Positions 8,034-16,524 of a stretch of 64,000 nt of DNA are shown one piece after another. Origin of the DNA: Dielma sp000508965 (GTDB lineage Bacteria; Bacillota_I; Bacilli_A; Erysipelotrichales; Erysipelotrichaceae); NCBI GenBank assembly GCA_000508965.1, contig BAHV02000010.1, positions 186,001-250,000 on the forward strand, given 5' to 3'. How positions within the stretch are numbered: position 1 is the stretch's first letter; every line of letters begins with the position of its first letter. The translations under genes and the position numbers were made by a program. A model generated the notes under the pieces. That model worked only from the letters and a program-made list of their open reading frames with translations. It had not been told where the DNA came from and searched no databases.

Positions 8034-8147
8034 ATGAGTCCGGATAGTCAAAACGATGGTTATGAGCGAGTCAGGAACATGATTCCACGATTGGAAGGAG
8101 AAGATTATGGAAGAAATCAAAAAATTATTAGAAGCAAAGCAGTTTAA
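8034..8147 (+). CDS. Upstream ORF overlapping the mgtE start
   Basis: An ATG at 8034 behind aaaggtggtgg opens a 37-codon frame (MSPDSQNDGYERVRNMIPR and on), ending at 8147, 41 bases inside mgtE in another frame. Ribosomes on it would cross the mgtE ribosome binding site (ggaaggag, 8093-8100). The RNA just before that site can form GGAAcatgaTTCC (8074-8086), and the same TTCC could instead pair with GGAA of the mgtE site. This looks like a leader-peptide control element, as seen for other Mg2+ transporter genes, but that is inference. Confidence 0.4.
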   Translation: MSPDSQNDGYERVRNMIPRLEGEDYGRNQKIIRSKAV

Positions 8148-9438
8148 ACAGTTGAGAAAATATCTTTCTGAGATGAATATTGCCGATATTGCGGAAATCT
8201 TGGATGAGCTTGAAGATGAGGAAATGCTGAAGCTGTTTCGAATTTTGCCTAAGGATGCGGCAGCCGATGTATTTTCTTATTTAGAGGTAGCCAATCAGCA
8301 GTTTATTATTACCTCTTTAAGTGACCGTGAAGCAGCAACGATTATTGATAATCTGATGGCTGATGATGCCACTGATTTTTTGGAGGAAATGCCGGCGAAT
8401 ATAGTAAAAAAGTTACTCACTAATGCCAGCGCGGAAACCCGAAGGGATATTAATCATTTATTGCGTTATCCTGAATATTCGGCAGGCAGTATCATGACCG
8501 TTGAATATATTGATCTGAAGGAGAGCCTGACGGTCGCCCAGGCCATTGAGCGTATCCGCCGAAAGGGATTGGACAGTGAAACGATCAATATTTGTTATGT
8601 GTTGGATCATGAACGCAAGCTTTTAGGGACAGCGGCTTTGCGTTATCTCTTGCTGAGCCGTCCGGATCAGACAATCGGAGATATTATGCATGAGAATGTT
8701 ATTGCCATTCATACGCTGATGGATCAGGAAGAGGTTGCCGCCCAATTTAAAAAGTATGACTTTACTGCCATGCCGGTTGTGGATAATGAAAATCGGATGG
8801 TTGGCATTATCACGGTCGATGATATCGTTGATATTATTGATGAAGAAACGACAGAGGATATTGAAAAGATGGCCGCCATCATGCCGTCTGATAAACCTTA
8901 TATGTATACTGGTATTCTTGAAACATATAAAAAACGTATCCCATGGCTGCTGCTGCTAATGGTGTCGGCAACCTTTACCGGCCAGGTAATCAAAAGCTTT
9001 GAAGACGCGCTTAGTGTCTGTACTGTGCTGACCTTATTTATACCGATGCTGATGGATACGGGCGGAAATGCCGGCGGACAGGCCAGTGTTACTGTAATCC
9101 GTGGATTATCGTTAGGTGAAATTGAATACAGTGATGTGTTTGGCATCATCTGGAAGGAGCTGCGGGTGGCGCTTTTATGCGGCGGCACACTGGCAGCTGC
9201 TAACTTTGTCAAGCTGATGCTGATAGATCAAGTAGGTATCAATGTAGCGCTTGTCGTATGCCTGACGCTAGTGATTACCGTAATCATGGCGAAGCTCATC
9301 GGCTGTACCTTGCCGATCTTGGCTAAAAAAGTAGGTTTCGACCCTGCTGTTATGGCCAGCCCGTTTATTACAACAATCGTTGATGCGCTGTCCTTGATTG
9401 TGTATTTCCAGATTGCTACCCATTTATTGGGCTTGTAG
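8107..9438 (+). CDS. mgtE: Magnesium transporter MgtE
   Basis: The 443-residue protein has the full MgtE layout: a cytosolic superhelical N domain (to about residue 125), two CBS domains (about 130-250; AGSIMTVEYIDL, DIMHENVIAIHT, FDAT-like FTAMPVVDNENRMVGIITVDDIVDII), a connecting helix, and a five-helix membrane pore from about 275 with the PMLMDTGGNAGGQASVTVIRGL motif. The N and CBS domains sense intracellular Mg2+ and close the channel. It stands alone, with its own leader and terminator, as usual for Mg2+-controlled genes. Confidence 0.96.
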   Translation: MEEIKKLLEAKQFKQLRKYLSEMNIADIAEILDELEDEEMLKLFRILPKDAAADVFSYLEVANQQFIITSLSDREAATIIDNLMADDATDFLEEMPANIVKKLLTNASAETRRDINHLLRYPEYSAGSIMTVEYIDLKESLTVAQAIERIRRKGLDSETINICYVLDHERKLLGTAALRYLLLSRPDQTIGDIMHENVIAIHTLMDQEEVAAQFKKYDFTAMPVVDNENRMVGIITVDDIVDIIDEETTEDIEKMAAIMPSDKPYMYTGILETYKKRIPWLLLLMVSATFTGQVIKSFEDALSVCTVLTLFIPMLMDTGGNAGGQASVTVIRGLSLGEIEYSDVFGIIWKELRVALLCGGTLAAANFVKLMLIDQVGINVALVVCLTLVITVIMAKLIGCTLPILAKKVGFDPAVMASPFITTIVDALSLIVYFQIATHLLGL

Positions 9439-9443
9439 AAAAT

Positions 9444-9480
9444 AAAAGCTATGCATGCGCGCTGCTGCATAGCTTTTTTT
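9444..9480 (+). terminator. Rho-independent terminator after mgtE
   Basis: AAAAGCTATGCA (9444-9455) pairs with TGCATAGCTTTT (9466-9477) and ends in a run of T. Confidence 0.88.
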
Positions 9481-9490
9481 ATGAATGAAC

Positions 9491-9793
9491 TTGTGAAAAA
9501 AATATGTTTCTTAACGATGGATTAGTTTATGATAACACTTACATTTTTACTTTTCAGACAAGCTTTTCCACTAGGAGCTGAAAGCATGGCACAGCATTGA
9601 AAAAGCTTCACAAACAGCTGCTTAATTTTTTCACAAAATTCGTCTGAACATTAAGAAAAGGCTTTCATATCAGGCTTTTTGATGATGCTTGAAATTGATA
9701 ACGGTTACATTCAAATAAATGTGAATTTATTAACAAAAGTGCTTGCAAACGTCATTTTCTTGTGTTAACCTATGTGTGTGAAAGAAATCACAA
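9491..9793 (+). promoter_or_regulatory. adhE control region with Rex-like sites
   Basis: GTGTGAAAGAAATCACAA (9776-9793) matches the Rex consensus TTGTGA-N6-TCACAA at all but the first base. TTGTGAA (9491-9497) and TTCACAA (9607-9613 and 9630-9636) are isolated half-sites. Rex represses fermentative dehydrogenase genes when NADH is low. A possible promoter, TTGCAA (9743) with 17 bases to TAACCT, lies upstream of the main site. AAGCTTTT (9560-9567) and AAAAGCTT (9601-9608) form an inverted repeat. This accounts for the 375-base gap before adhE. Confidence 0.55.
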
Positions 9794-9813
9794 TAAGTTT
9801 TGGAGGAAAAAAT

Positions 9814-12453
9814 ATGGCAAACGAAAAACAAAAAGAAGTAGAAAATGTTCAAGCTGTCAGCCCGGCAGTTGCTGAAGTAAATCGTTTAGTAGAGAACGGT
9901 TTGAAGGCACTCGATGAATTCATGCTGCTTGATCAGGATCAGGTCGATTATATTGTAGCGAAGGCATCGGTTGCTGCACTGGATCAGCATGGTGTGCTGG
10001 CATTGGCCGCAATCGAAGAAACCGGCCGTGGTGTGTTTGAAGATAAGGCAACTAAAAATTTATTCGCCTGTGAGCATGTTGTCAACAATATGCGTCATAC
10101 AAAAACAGTAGGTATCATTTCTGAAAATGATGTTACCGGCATTACTGAAGTAGCGGAACCGGTAGGTGTTGTCTGCGGTATCGTACCGACAACCAACCCA
10201 ACCTCAACAGCAATCTTCAAAAGCTTGATCTGCTTGAAGACAAGAAATCCAATCGTGTTCAGCTTCCATCCATCAGCCGTTCAATGTTCGATTCAAGCGG
10301 CTAAGGTTGTCTATGATGCAGCTGTTGCGGCCGGTGCTCCTAAGAACTGCATTCAGTGGATTGAAAAACCTTCAATGGAAGGTACAAACGCATTAATGAA
10401 TCATCCGGGTATTTCTACAATCTTGGCAACCGGCGGCAATGCAATGGTTAAAGCTGCTTACTCATGCGGTAAGCCGGCATTAGGTGTTGGGGCCGGCAAC
10501 GTACCTGCTTATGTAGAAAAAACATGTAATATCCGTCAGGCTGCTAATGATATCGTGTTATCAAAGGCATTTGACAATGGTATGATCTGTGCTTCTGAAT
10601 CGGCTGCCATAATCGATAAAGAAATCTATGATGAATTCCTGAAGGAAATGAAAACTTTCGGAGTTTACATGGCTAACAAGAAAGAAAAAGAATTGCTTGA
10701 AAAATATATCTTCGGTGTAACAGCTTATTCAGCAGAGGTTGATAAAGCTAAAATGAATCCGAATCAGGTTGGTAAATCAGCAAAATGGATTGCGGAACAA
10801 GCGGGCTTCAAGGTTCCTGAAAATACAGTAATCATTTTAGCGGAATGTAAGGAAGTAGGTCCTAATGAACCGCTGACTCGTGAGAAGTTATCACCGGTAC
10901 TGGCAGTGCTGAAATCAGCAACTACTGAAGAAGGTATGAAGATGGCTGAACAGATGGTTGAATTCAACGGTCTGGGACATTCAGCTGCGATTCATACATC
11001 TGACGATGCGATTGCGAAAGAATTCGGCAAACGCATGAAAGCGATTCGTATTATCTGGAATTCACCGTCTACTTTCGGCGGTATCGGTAATGTATACAAT
11101 GCCTTCCTCCCATCATTAACACTTGGCTGCGGATCTTATGGACATAACTCGGTTGGCAACAACGTAAGTGCCATTAATCTGATCAATATCAAGAAACTGG
11201 GGAGACGTAAAAACAATATGCAATGGTTCAAAGTACCTTCTAAGATTTATTTCGAAAGAGATTCAATTGAGTATTTGAGACAAATGAGAGAAATGGAACG
11301 TGTCTATATTGTTACTGACCGTTCAATGGTTGATTTAGGTTATGTAAATAAGGTAACTGATCAGCTGAACCTGCGCCGTAATAAGGTTCAATATCAATTA
11401 TTCTGCGATGTTGAGCCGGATCCATCAATCGCTACCGTACAGCGCGGTGTAGAAATCATGAGAGCCTTCCAGCCGGATACGATTATCGCATTGGGCGGCG
11501 GTTCATGTATGGATGCTGCTAAGGGAATGTGGCTGTTCTATGAAAATCCTGAAGTTAACTTCGATGATCTGAAACAAAAATTCATCGATATCCGTAAACG
11601 TGCTTTCCGTTATCCGGAATTAGGCAAGAAATCAAAACTGGTTTGTATCCCGACAACGTCTGGCACAGGTTCAGAAGTAACGCCATTTGCGGTTATCTCT
11701 GATAAGATTGCCAACAAGAAATATCCGCTGGCTGACTACTCACTGACACCGACAATTGCGATTGTTGACCCGGCTCTGACAATGAATCTGCCGCGTTCAA
11801 TTACGGCTGATACCGGTATGGACGTATTAACTCATGCTACTGAGGCTTATGTTTCTACATTGGCTAATGATTATACCGATGGTTTATGCTTACAGGCAAT
11901 TAAGATTGTCTTCAAATATCTGCTCCGTGCTGTAAACAATGGAGCTAATGATCCTGAAGCTCGTGAGAAGATGCACAATGCTTCCTGTATCGCGGGTATG
12001 GCATTCGCCAACGCTTTCCTGGGTGTGAACCACTCAATCGCACATAAGATCGGTGCTGAATTCCATGTTCCGCACGGCCGTGCCAATGCGATTCTGCTGC
12101 CGCATGTAATCCGCTACAATGGTACGAAACCGCAGAAGAACAGCTTATGGCCGAAGTACAATTACTATCGTGCTGATGAACGATATGCGGAAATCGCTCA
12201 AATGCTGGGTCTGCCTGCATCCACTGTTGAAGAGGGAGTCGCATCTTACGCAAAAGCCTGCGCTGATTTAGGTAAAGCCTGCGGTATCAAGATGAATTTT
12301 GCTGACCAAGGTATTGATGAAAAAGAATGGAAAGACAGAGAAAGAAGAATTGCTCTGCTTGCTTATGAAGATCAGTGCTCACCGGCAAATCCACGTCTGC
12401 CAATGATCGAAGATATGATCGATATTCTTGAAAAAGCATATAAAGGCAACTAA
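9814..12453 (+). CDS. adhE: Bifunctional acetaldehyde-CoA/alcohol dehydrogenase AdhE
   Basis: The 879-residue protein fuses a CoA-acylating aldehyde dehydrogenase (residues about 15-440, catalytic Cys259 in DNGMICASE) to an iron-dependent alcohol dehydrogenase (about 460-879, GGGSCMDAAK NAD site; TTSGTGSEVTPFAVI; metal histidines in HATEAYVS and HKIGAEFHVPHGRANAILLPHVI). It converts acetyl-CoA to ethanol with two NADH and usually forms spirosomes. The start at 9814 follows tggaggaaa; an earlier in-frame ATG at 9772 has no such site and would overlap the Rex-like operator. Confidence 0.97.
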   Translation: MANEKQKEVENVQAVSPAVAEVNRLVENGLKALDEFMLLDQDQVDYIVAKASVAALDQHGVLALAAIEETGRGVFEDKATKNLFACEHVVNNMRHTKTVGIISENDVTGITEVAEPVGVVCGIVPTTNPTSTAIFKSLICLKTRNPIVFSFHPSAVQCSIQAAKVVYDAAVAAGAPKNCIQWIEKPSMEGTNALMNHPGISTILATGGNAMVKAAYSCGKPALGVGAGNVPAYVEKTCNIRQAANDIVLSKAFDNGMICASESAAIIDKEIYDEFLKEMKTFGVYMANKKEKELLEKYIFGVTAYSAEVDKAKMNPNQVGKSAKWIAEQAGFKVPENTVIILAECKEVGPNEPLTREKLSPVLAVLKSATTEEGMKMAEQMVEFNGLGHSAAIHTSDDAIAKEFGKRMKAIRIIWNSPSTFGGIGNVYNAFLPSLTLGCGSYGHNSVGNNVSAINLINIKKLGRRKNNMQWFKVPSKIYFERDSIEYLRQMREMERVYIVTDRSMVDLGYVNKVTDQLNLRRNKVQYQLFCDVEPDPSIATVQRGVEIMRAFQPDTIIALGGGSCMDAAKGMWLFYENPEVNFDDLKQKFIDIRKRAFRYPELGKKSKLVCIPTTSGTGSEVTPFAVISDKIANKKYPLADYSLTPTIAIVDPALTMNLPRSITADTGMDVLTHATEAYVSTLANDYTDGLCLQAIKIVFKYLLRAVNNGANDPEAREKMHNASCIAGMAFANAFLGVNHSIAHKIGAEFHVPHGRANAILLPHVIRYNGTKPQKNSLWPKYNYYRADERYAEIAQMLGLPASTVEEGVASYAKACADLGKACGIKMNFADQGIDEKEWKDRERRIALLAYEDQCSPANPRLPMIEDMIDILEKAYKGN

Positions 12454-12470
12454 TTAAGTAAATTATGATT

Positions 12471-12500
12471 AAACACAGGAGGCTTTATCCTGTGTTTTTC
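12471..12500 (+). terminator. Rho-independent terminator after adhE
   Basis: AAACACAGGA (12471-12480) pairs with TCCTGTGTTT (12488-12497), followed by T-rich sequence. Confidence 0.88.
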
Positions 12501-12558
12501 ATTTTATAAAGTGGTCTGATCAAAGATTTGTTATAATAATGAAAATGGAGGATCAGCT

Positions 12559-13368
12559 ATGAAACGATATACGGTAGGACAGATGGCTAAAGCAATGGGT
12601 GTTTCACCGCAGACGCTGCGCCACTATGAAGAGATGGGATTGGTTGAAGCGCAGCGGAATGAACAGAATCAGTATCGTGAATTTTCCATGCGTGATAATA
12701 AAATATTAATGCAGACGGCATTATACCGCTCCATGGGCTTTTCTTTAAAAGAGATCCGCTCATTGTTTAAGGAATATCAAGAGGAAGCGGTACAGTCGGC
12801 TTTTGATCGGCGCATCGATGAGGTTGATCAACAGATTGCTCAGCTTCAGCTGTTAAAGGTTGAGCTGAAGGAGTATGCGGATTCGATACAAACGGCGCTG
12901 AAACACTCAGGGGAATGCTGGATTGATGAGCGGGATAAGGAATTTTATGGAGTCTTGAAAAAAGGCAGCGGTCTGGGTCTTGAGTCAGAGGACGGCAATG
13001 AACTCATTGAATTTCAGAAAAAGGCACCGCATATCCGTCAGGGCTTTAAGGTATCATTAAAGCGCGTTCTTGAACCAACTGATGCTTTTGATTTTCAATA
13101 TGGCGTTTTTCTCAAAAAGGCATGGGCAGAAACCCATTGTCCGATTCATGAAATCGAAAATCACAAGATCATATTGAAAGCGCCGCTGGCTCATCAAATA
13201 CTGGAAACATCAATCTTTTCACCGGCAGTGTTTCAGCCTTTGCTGGCTTATGCCGATGAACATGGATATGAGGCTGCCGGTGATTTTTATGGCATTGCTC
13301 TATATATGAACTATGTTGAAGAAGATAAGAATTATTTTGAATTTTTCTTGCCGCTGCGGAAGAAGTAA
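12559..13368 (+). CDS. MerR-family regulator with C-terminal effector-binding region
   Basis: The 269-residue protein opens with a MerR winged helix (YTVGQMAKAMGVSPQTLRHYEEMGLVEAQRNEQNQYREF), continues into the dimerisation coiled coil (about 75-115), and ends in about 140 residues resembling the GyrI/BmrR-type ligand-binding fold (VSLKRVLEPTDAFDFQYGVFLKK). MerR activators of this shape bind drugs or small metabolites and twist DNA at promoters with long spacers. The neighbouring flavin lipoprotein on the same strand is a possible target. TATAAT at 12532-12537 may be its -10. Confidence 0.85.
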   Translation: MKRYTVGQMAKAMGVSPQTLRHYEEMGLVEAQRNEQNQYREFSMRDNKILMQTALYRSMGFSLKEIRSLFKEYQEEAVQSAFDRRIDEVDQQIAQLQLLKVELKEYADSIQTALKHSGECWIDERDKEFYGVLKKGSGLGLESEDGNELIEFQKKAPHIRQGFKVSLKRVLEPTDAFDFQYGVFLKKAWAETHCPIHEIENHKIILKAPLAHQILETSIFSPAVFQPLLAYADEHGYEAAGDFYGIALYMNYVEEDKNYFEFFLPLRKK

Positions 13369-13447
13369 ATGCTAATTGATTAACAATCACGCTTGACCTT
13401 AAAACAGTTGTAAGGTTTATCCTTAAATGGTAACAGGAGGATTAAGG

Positions 13448-15574
13448 ATGAAAAAAGTTTTATGTCTGCTCATGTCGGCAATGATGGCATTGTCACTGAG
13501 CGCGTGTACAAAGGAAAATGCTGAGGGTATTTATACACCGGGAACTTATACCGGTGAAGCACAGGGGTTTGGCGGAACGGTAACTGTTACAGTTACAACG
13601 GATGCCGATAGCATTATCGAGGCAGCCATTGAAGGCAGTGATGAAACACCAACCATCGGCGGTGCTGCTTTGGAAACCCTGATTGAACAGATCAAGACAG
13701 CGCAAAACAGTGAGATTGATGGTGTATCAGGTGCAACTATGACCAGCAATGCAGTAAAGGCGGCATTGAAACAAGCCTTGGATCAGGCAATGGGCGTTGT
13801 CAGTGAAAAAACGGCGCTGAACGATGGTACCTATTCAGTCAAGAGTACGGGTTATAGCTGGACGGGCATGATCAGTGCTGATGTGACAATCAAGGATAAT
13901 AAGATCAGTACGATTACGATTACTGAGGAGCATGAATCAGAGACCGGTGAAATTGCCCAGACTGCTTTTGATCTTATGATTGACCGACTGATTGAAAATC
14001 AGAGTTTGGCAACCGATACGATCAGCGGTGCTACGGCGACGTCCAATGCGATTCGTGATTTAGTATCACAGGCAATCGTGTTGGCTGGCGGTGATCCTGC
14101 CCAATGGCAGAATGCAGTCGAAAAGAAAAGTGATACAGTAAAGCTGGAGGGCTATGACGTTATTGTTGTCGGTCTTGGCGGCTCCGGTATTTTATCTTAT
14201 TGTGCGGCTGCGGATACGGGTGCGAATGTATTTGGTATTGAAAAAGCAGCAAAACTGGGCGGTCAGTCGGCAACCACTACCGGTCCGATGGTAATCAATT
14301 CAAAATCAGCGGTTTATGAGGATGTAACTTTTGCTGATCCAGACGATGTTTATAACACATGGATCGACTATGTTGAAAGTGATGCGAAAGCGGATATTAT
14401 TCATGAAGCCGTTTATAACAGCGGTACTTATCTTGATTATTATATGGAAAACTTTGGCTTTGAATTTGCCGGTATGATCATGAGCTTTGCGAAACCGGAA
14501 TGGTCACAGTTCTGGACTCGTTATGTTGGTGAGGACGGTAAGGCCAATATCTTTGGTCCGCAAAAGACTAATCAATTTGACCGAGCCATGGAAAAAGCAG
14601 CGGCCATGAATGATAAAAATGGTTATCAGCTAGAAACCACGGCTGAAGAATTGATTTATGACGGTGATAAGATTGTCGGTGTAAAAGCTGTTGGTTATGA
14701 TGGTACGACTTATGAAATCTATGGTGATTCTGTAATTCTTGCAACCGGCGGTTATATCGGTGATGCAGAGATGGTTAAGGAAAACTGGGGCACGATGCCC
14801 AATACGGTTGCGGCTACGATCAATGACGGAGCCGGTATTAAGATGGGACAAGCTGCCGGCGGTACGACTTATATGCTGGCAGTGGCACCGATGATTCATA
14901 TTCTTCAGGTGCCGAATATGATTAAAAATGATGATTTGAGTGCTGATCAGAAGGCAGTATTATCTGCTTTAGCTTTAGTGAAAGGTGAAAAAGCCGTAAC
15001 AATTCATGGTGAGGAGTTAGATCCAACCTTATCGGAAGCGATGATTCCCGGTTATAAATATTATAATGTTTATACTGAAGATCAAATCAATGAATTTAAA
15101 ACTGTTGGTTTCAGTGAAAACTTTGCAAGTGCTACATCCATGTTTATGGGTCAGGGCGGCAGCTTTACCATTGGTTCGCCGATTGCTGATCTGGATACGG
15201 TGCTTGAAGTTGGCATGCAGTACAACAATGTGCTGAAGGCTTCTTCAATCAGTGATTTAGCGGCGCAGATCGGTTGTGATGAGGCGGTCTTGTCTGCGAC
15301 TTTAGGCGGTAATGAGACTACTTATTATGCAGTAATTTGTTCAGGCTATACTTATGGTACGGTTGGCGGACTTGATGTGGATGTCAACATGAATGTTCTT
15401 CGTGCTGACGGTACTCCGATTGAAAATCTGTTTGCGGTTGGCACAGATTCAATGGGGGTAGAAAACAGTGAAGGCAAACCTTATACACCTTGGGGCGGTC
15501 AGGCACAGTCTTGGACCTTTGTTTCCGGCTATCTTGGCGGTCACGCGGCTGCAGAATACGGTTTAACTAAATAA
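13448..15574 (+). CDS. Lipoprotein flavin reductase with two FMN-binding domains and a FAD domain
   Basis: The 708-residue protein has a lipoprotein signal (MKKVLCLLMSAMMALSLSAC, Cys20), so it should sit on the outer face of the membrane. Two FMN_bind domains follow (about 30-110 and 125-212), each with the flavinylation motif: SGATMT at 94-99 and SGATAT at 193-198, where ApbE would attach FMN through the last Thr. From about 235 it is a fumarate reductase-type FAD protein (YDVIVVGLGGSGI; LATGGYIGDAEM; NLFAVGTDSMG). Such proteins reduce extracellular acceptors with electrons passed through flavins. The substrate is unknown. Confidence 0.9.
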   Translation: MKKVLCLLMSAMMALSLSACTKENAEGIYTPGTYTGEAQGFGGTVTVTVTTDADSIIEAAIEGSDETPTIGGAALETLIEQIKTAQNSEIDGVSGATMTSNAVKAALKQALDQAMGVVSEKTALNDGTYSVKSTGYSWTGMISADVTIKDNKISTITITEEHESETGEIAQTAFDLMIDRLIENQSLATDTISGATATSNAIRDLVSQAIVLAGGDPAQWQNAVEKKSDTVKLEGYDVIVVGLGGSGILSYCAAADTGANVFGIEKAAKLGGQSATTTGPMVINSKSAVYEDVTFADPDDVYNTWIDYVESDAKADIIHEAVYNSGTYLDYYMENFGFEFAGMIMSFAKPEWSQFWTRYVGEDGKANIFGPQKTNQFDRAMEKAAAMNDKNGYQLETTAEELIYDGDKIVGVKAVGYDGTTYEIYGDSVILATGGYIGDAEMVKENWGTMPNTVAATINDGAGIKMGQAAGGTTYMLAVAPMIHILQVPNMIKNDDLSADQKAVLSALALVKGEKAVTIHGEELDPTLSEAMIPGYKYYNVYTEDQINEFKTVGFSENFASATSMFMGQGGSFTIGSPIADLDTVLEVGMQYNNVLKASSISDLAAQIGCDEAVLSATLGGNETTYYAVICSGYTYGTVGGLDVDVNMNVLRADGTPIENLFAVGTDSMGVENSEGKPYTPWGGQAQSWTFVSGYLGGHAAAEYGLTK

Positions 15575-15579
15575 TTAAC

Positions 15580-15623
15580 AAAAGCTGCAAGTGTTCAGTG
15601 AGTCTGGATGCCGGCAGCTTTTT
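15580..15623 (+). terminator. Rho-independent terminator after the flavin lipoprotein gene
   Basis: AAAAGCTGC (15580-15588) pairs with GCAGCTTTT (15614-15622) around a long loop, followed by T and A. Confidence 0.75.
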
Positions 15624-15704
15624 ATTATATTCAGATGATTGATGCCGTTATGTATATGGAGGCTTTATTCTGTTATACTATCGATAATGAGTAGGAGTGA
15701 TTAA

Positions 15705-16226
15705 ATGGAAGGCAAAATCAGCTTAAATTTGGCTATGAGTTTAGATGGTTATATCTGTGATGAAACTGGCGGTTATCAATGGATTCATGGTGACGGCTCC
15801 CATGAGCTTAAATCAGCGAAGAAGTGGTCACAGGAAGAGTATCTGAAAGAGATTGATCTTGTGGTTATGGGACGGCGCTGTTATGAACAGGGAATGCATC
15901 TGGAATTCAGCGACAAAGAGGTATTGGTTGCGACCTCAAAGCCTTTAATTGAAAGTGAAAGACTGCATGCAGCGGGTAAAGAGCTATGCAGTCAGGTGCT
16001 TGATGAGAAGCAAAAAGGGCGCAATATTTATTTGTATGGCGGCGGTGTGACCATCGATCCTTTTATCAAACAGGATTTAATCGATGAATATATCATCGGC
16101 ATTATTCCAGTGATTCTTGGCCGCGGCAAACCGCTTTTCCTGGGTAATAATTTCACCATTGAATTGCGGTTAAAAGACTGTATTTATGAAGAAGGTATCG
16201 TAATTCTTCGTTATGACCGTCATTAA
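15705..16226 (+). CDS. Dihydrofolate reductase-like (RibD C-terminal family) protein
   Basis: The 173-residue protein has the RibD_C/DHFR fold: ISLNLAMSLDGYICDETGGYQW at the start, VVMGRRCYEQ for the phosphate-binding helix, IYLYGGGVTIDPFIKQDLIDEY for the NADPH glycine loop, and PVILGRGKPLF near the end. Members are NADPH-dependent reductases of pteridine or pyrimidine-like substrates, and many small stand-alone copies have no known substrate. It has its own short upstream region and no obvious partner gene. Confidence 0.85.
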   Translation: MEGKISLNLAMSLDGYICDETGGYQWIHGDGSHELKSAKKWSQEEYLKEIDLVVMGRRCYEQGMHLEFSDKEVLVATSKPLIESERLHAAGKELCSQVLDEKQKGRNIYLYGGGVTIDPFIKQDLIDEYIIGIIPVILGRGKPLFLGNNFTIELRLKDCIYEEGIVILRYDRH

Positions 16227-16375
16227 AGTGATTGATTCTATTTTTATTCGGTTATAACCGATTCTAATCAAACATAAAAGTGAAAAATAAAGCATGGTTA
16301 AGATTTAATTGATAGAAACAAACAGGTCAGCTGCTGAATGTACAGCTTCTTTTAATTAACTGCATGACAGACAGT

Positions 16376-16413
16376 GCTTTGATGCCTATAACTCAGACAT
16401 CAAGGCTTTTTTT
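16376..16413 (+). terminator. Rho-independent terminator upstream of the transketolase operon
   Basis: GCTTTGATG (16376-16384) pairs with CATCAAGGC (16398-16406) with one G-U pair, then seven T. It lies 150 bases after the RibD-like gene. A weaker hairpin AGCTG/CAGCT (about 16329-16347) with TCTTTT stands in between, so the gap may end readthrough in two steps or hold a small transcript. Confidence 0.7.
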
Positions 16414-16491
16414 GACGTAAATGAATGTATAAATTAGTTTTGAACATATTAATAAAACTTTTTGTTAACTTTTCCTTGCCAAGCTTTAATT

Positions 16492-16497
16492 TATAAT
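16492..16497 (+). promoter_or_regulatory. -10 element of the sugar operon promoter
   Basis: TATAAT at 16492-16497 lies 28 bases before the transketolase start. The expected -35 region is a poor match, which suits an operon that depends on an activator such as the PRD regulator encoded within it. Confidence 0.45.
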
Positions 16498-16524
16498 AAG
16501 AGTATCAGAAAAGGATGGTAGTAA

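Noticed and set aside
7966..8106. Possible Mg2+ M-box riboswitch before mgtE
   Set aside because: The leader is too short and lacks the conserved M-box segments that I know; only the overlapping ORF and a small hairpin are visible.
9777..9792. TGTGA-N6-TCACA, an exact match to the Crp/Fnr consensus
   Set aside because: The same bases are part of a better-fitting 18-base Rex-like site before adhE, a known Rex target, so the Crp/Fnr reading was not listed separately.
11945..12253. Long - strand ORFs inside adhE (102 codons) and other shadow frames over 100 codons (for example 8898-9212, 20916-21353, 59111-59548)
   Set aside because: They lie opposite well-supported genes and lack ribosome binding sites and family features.
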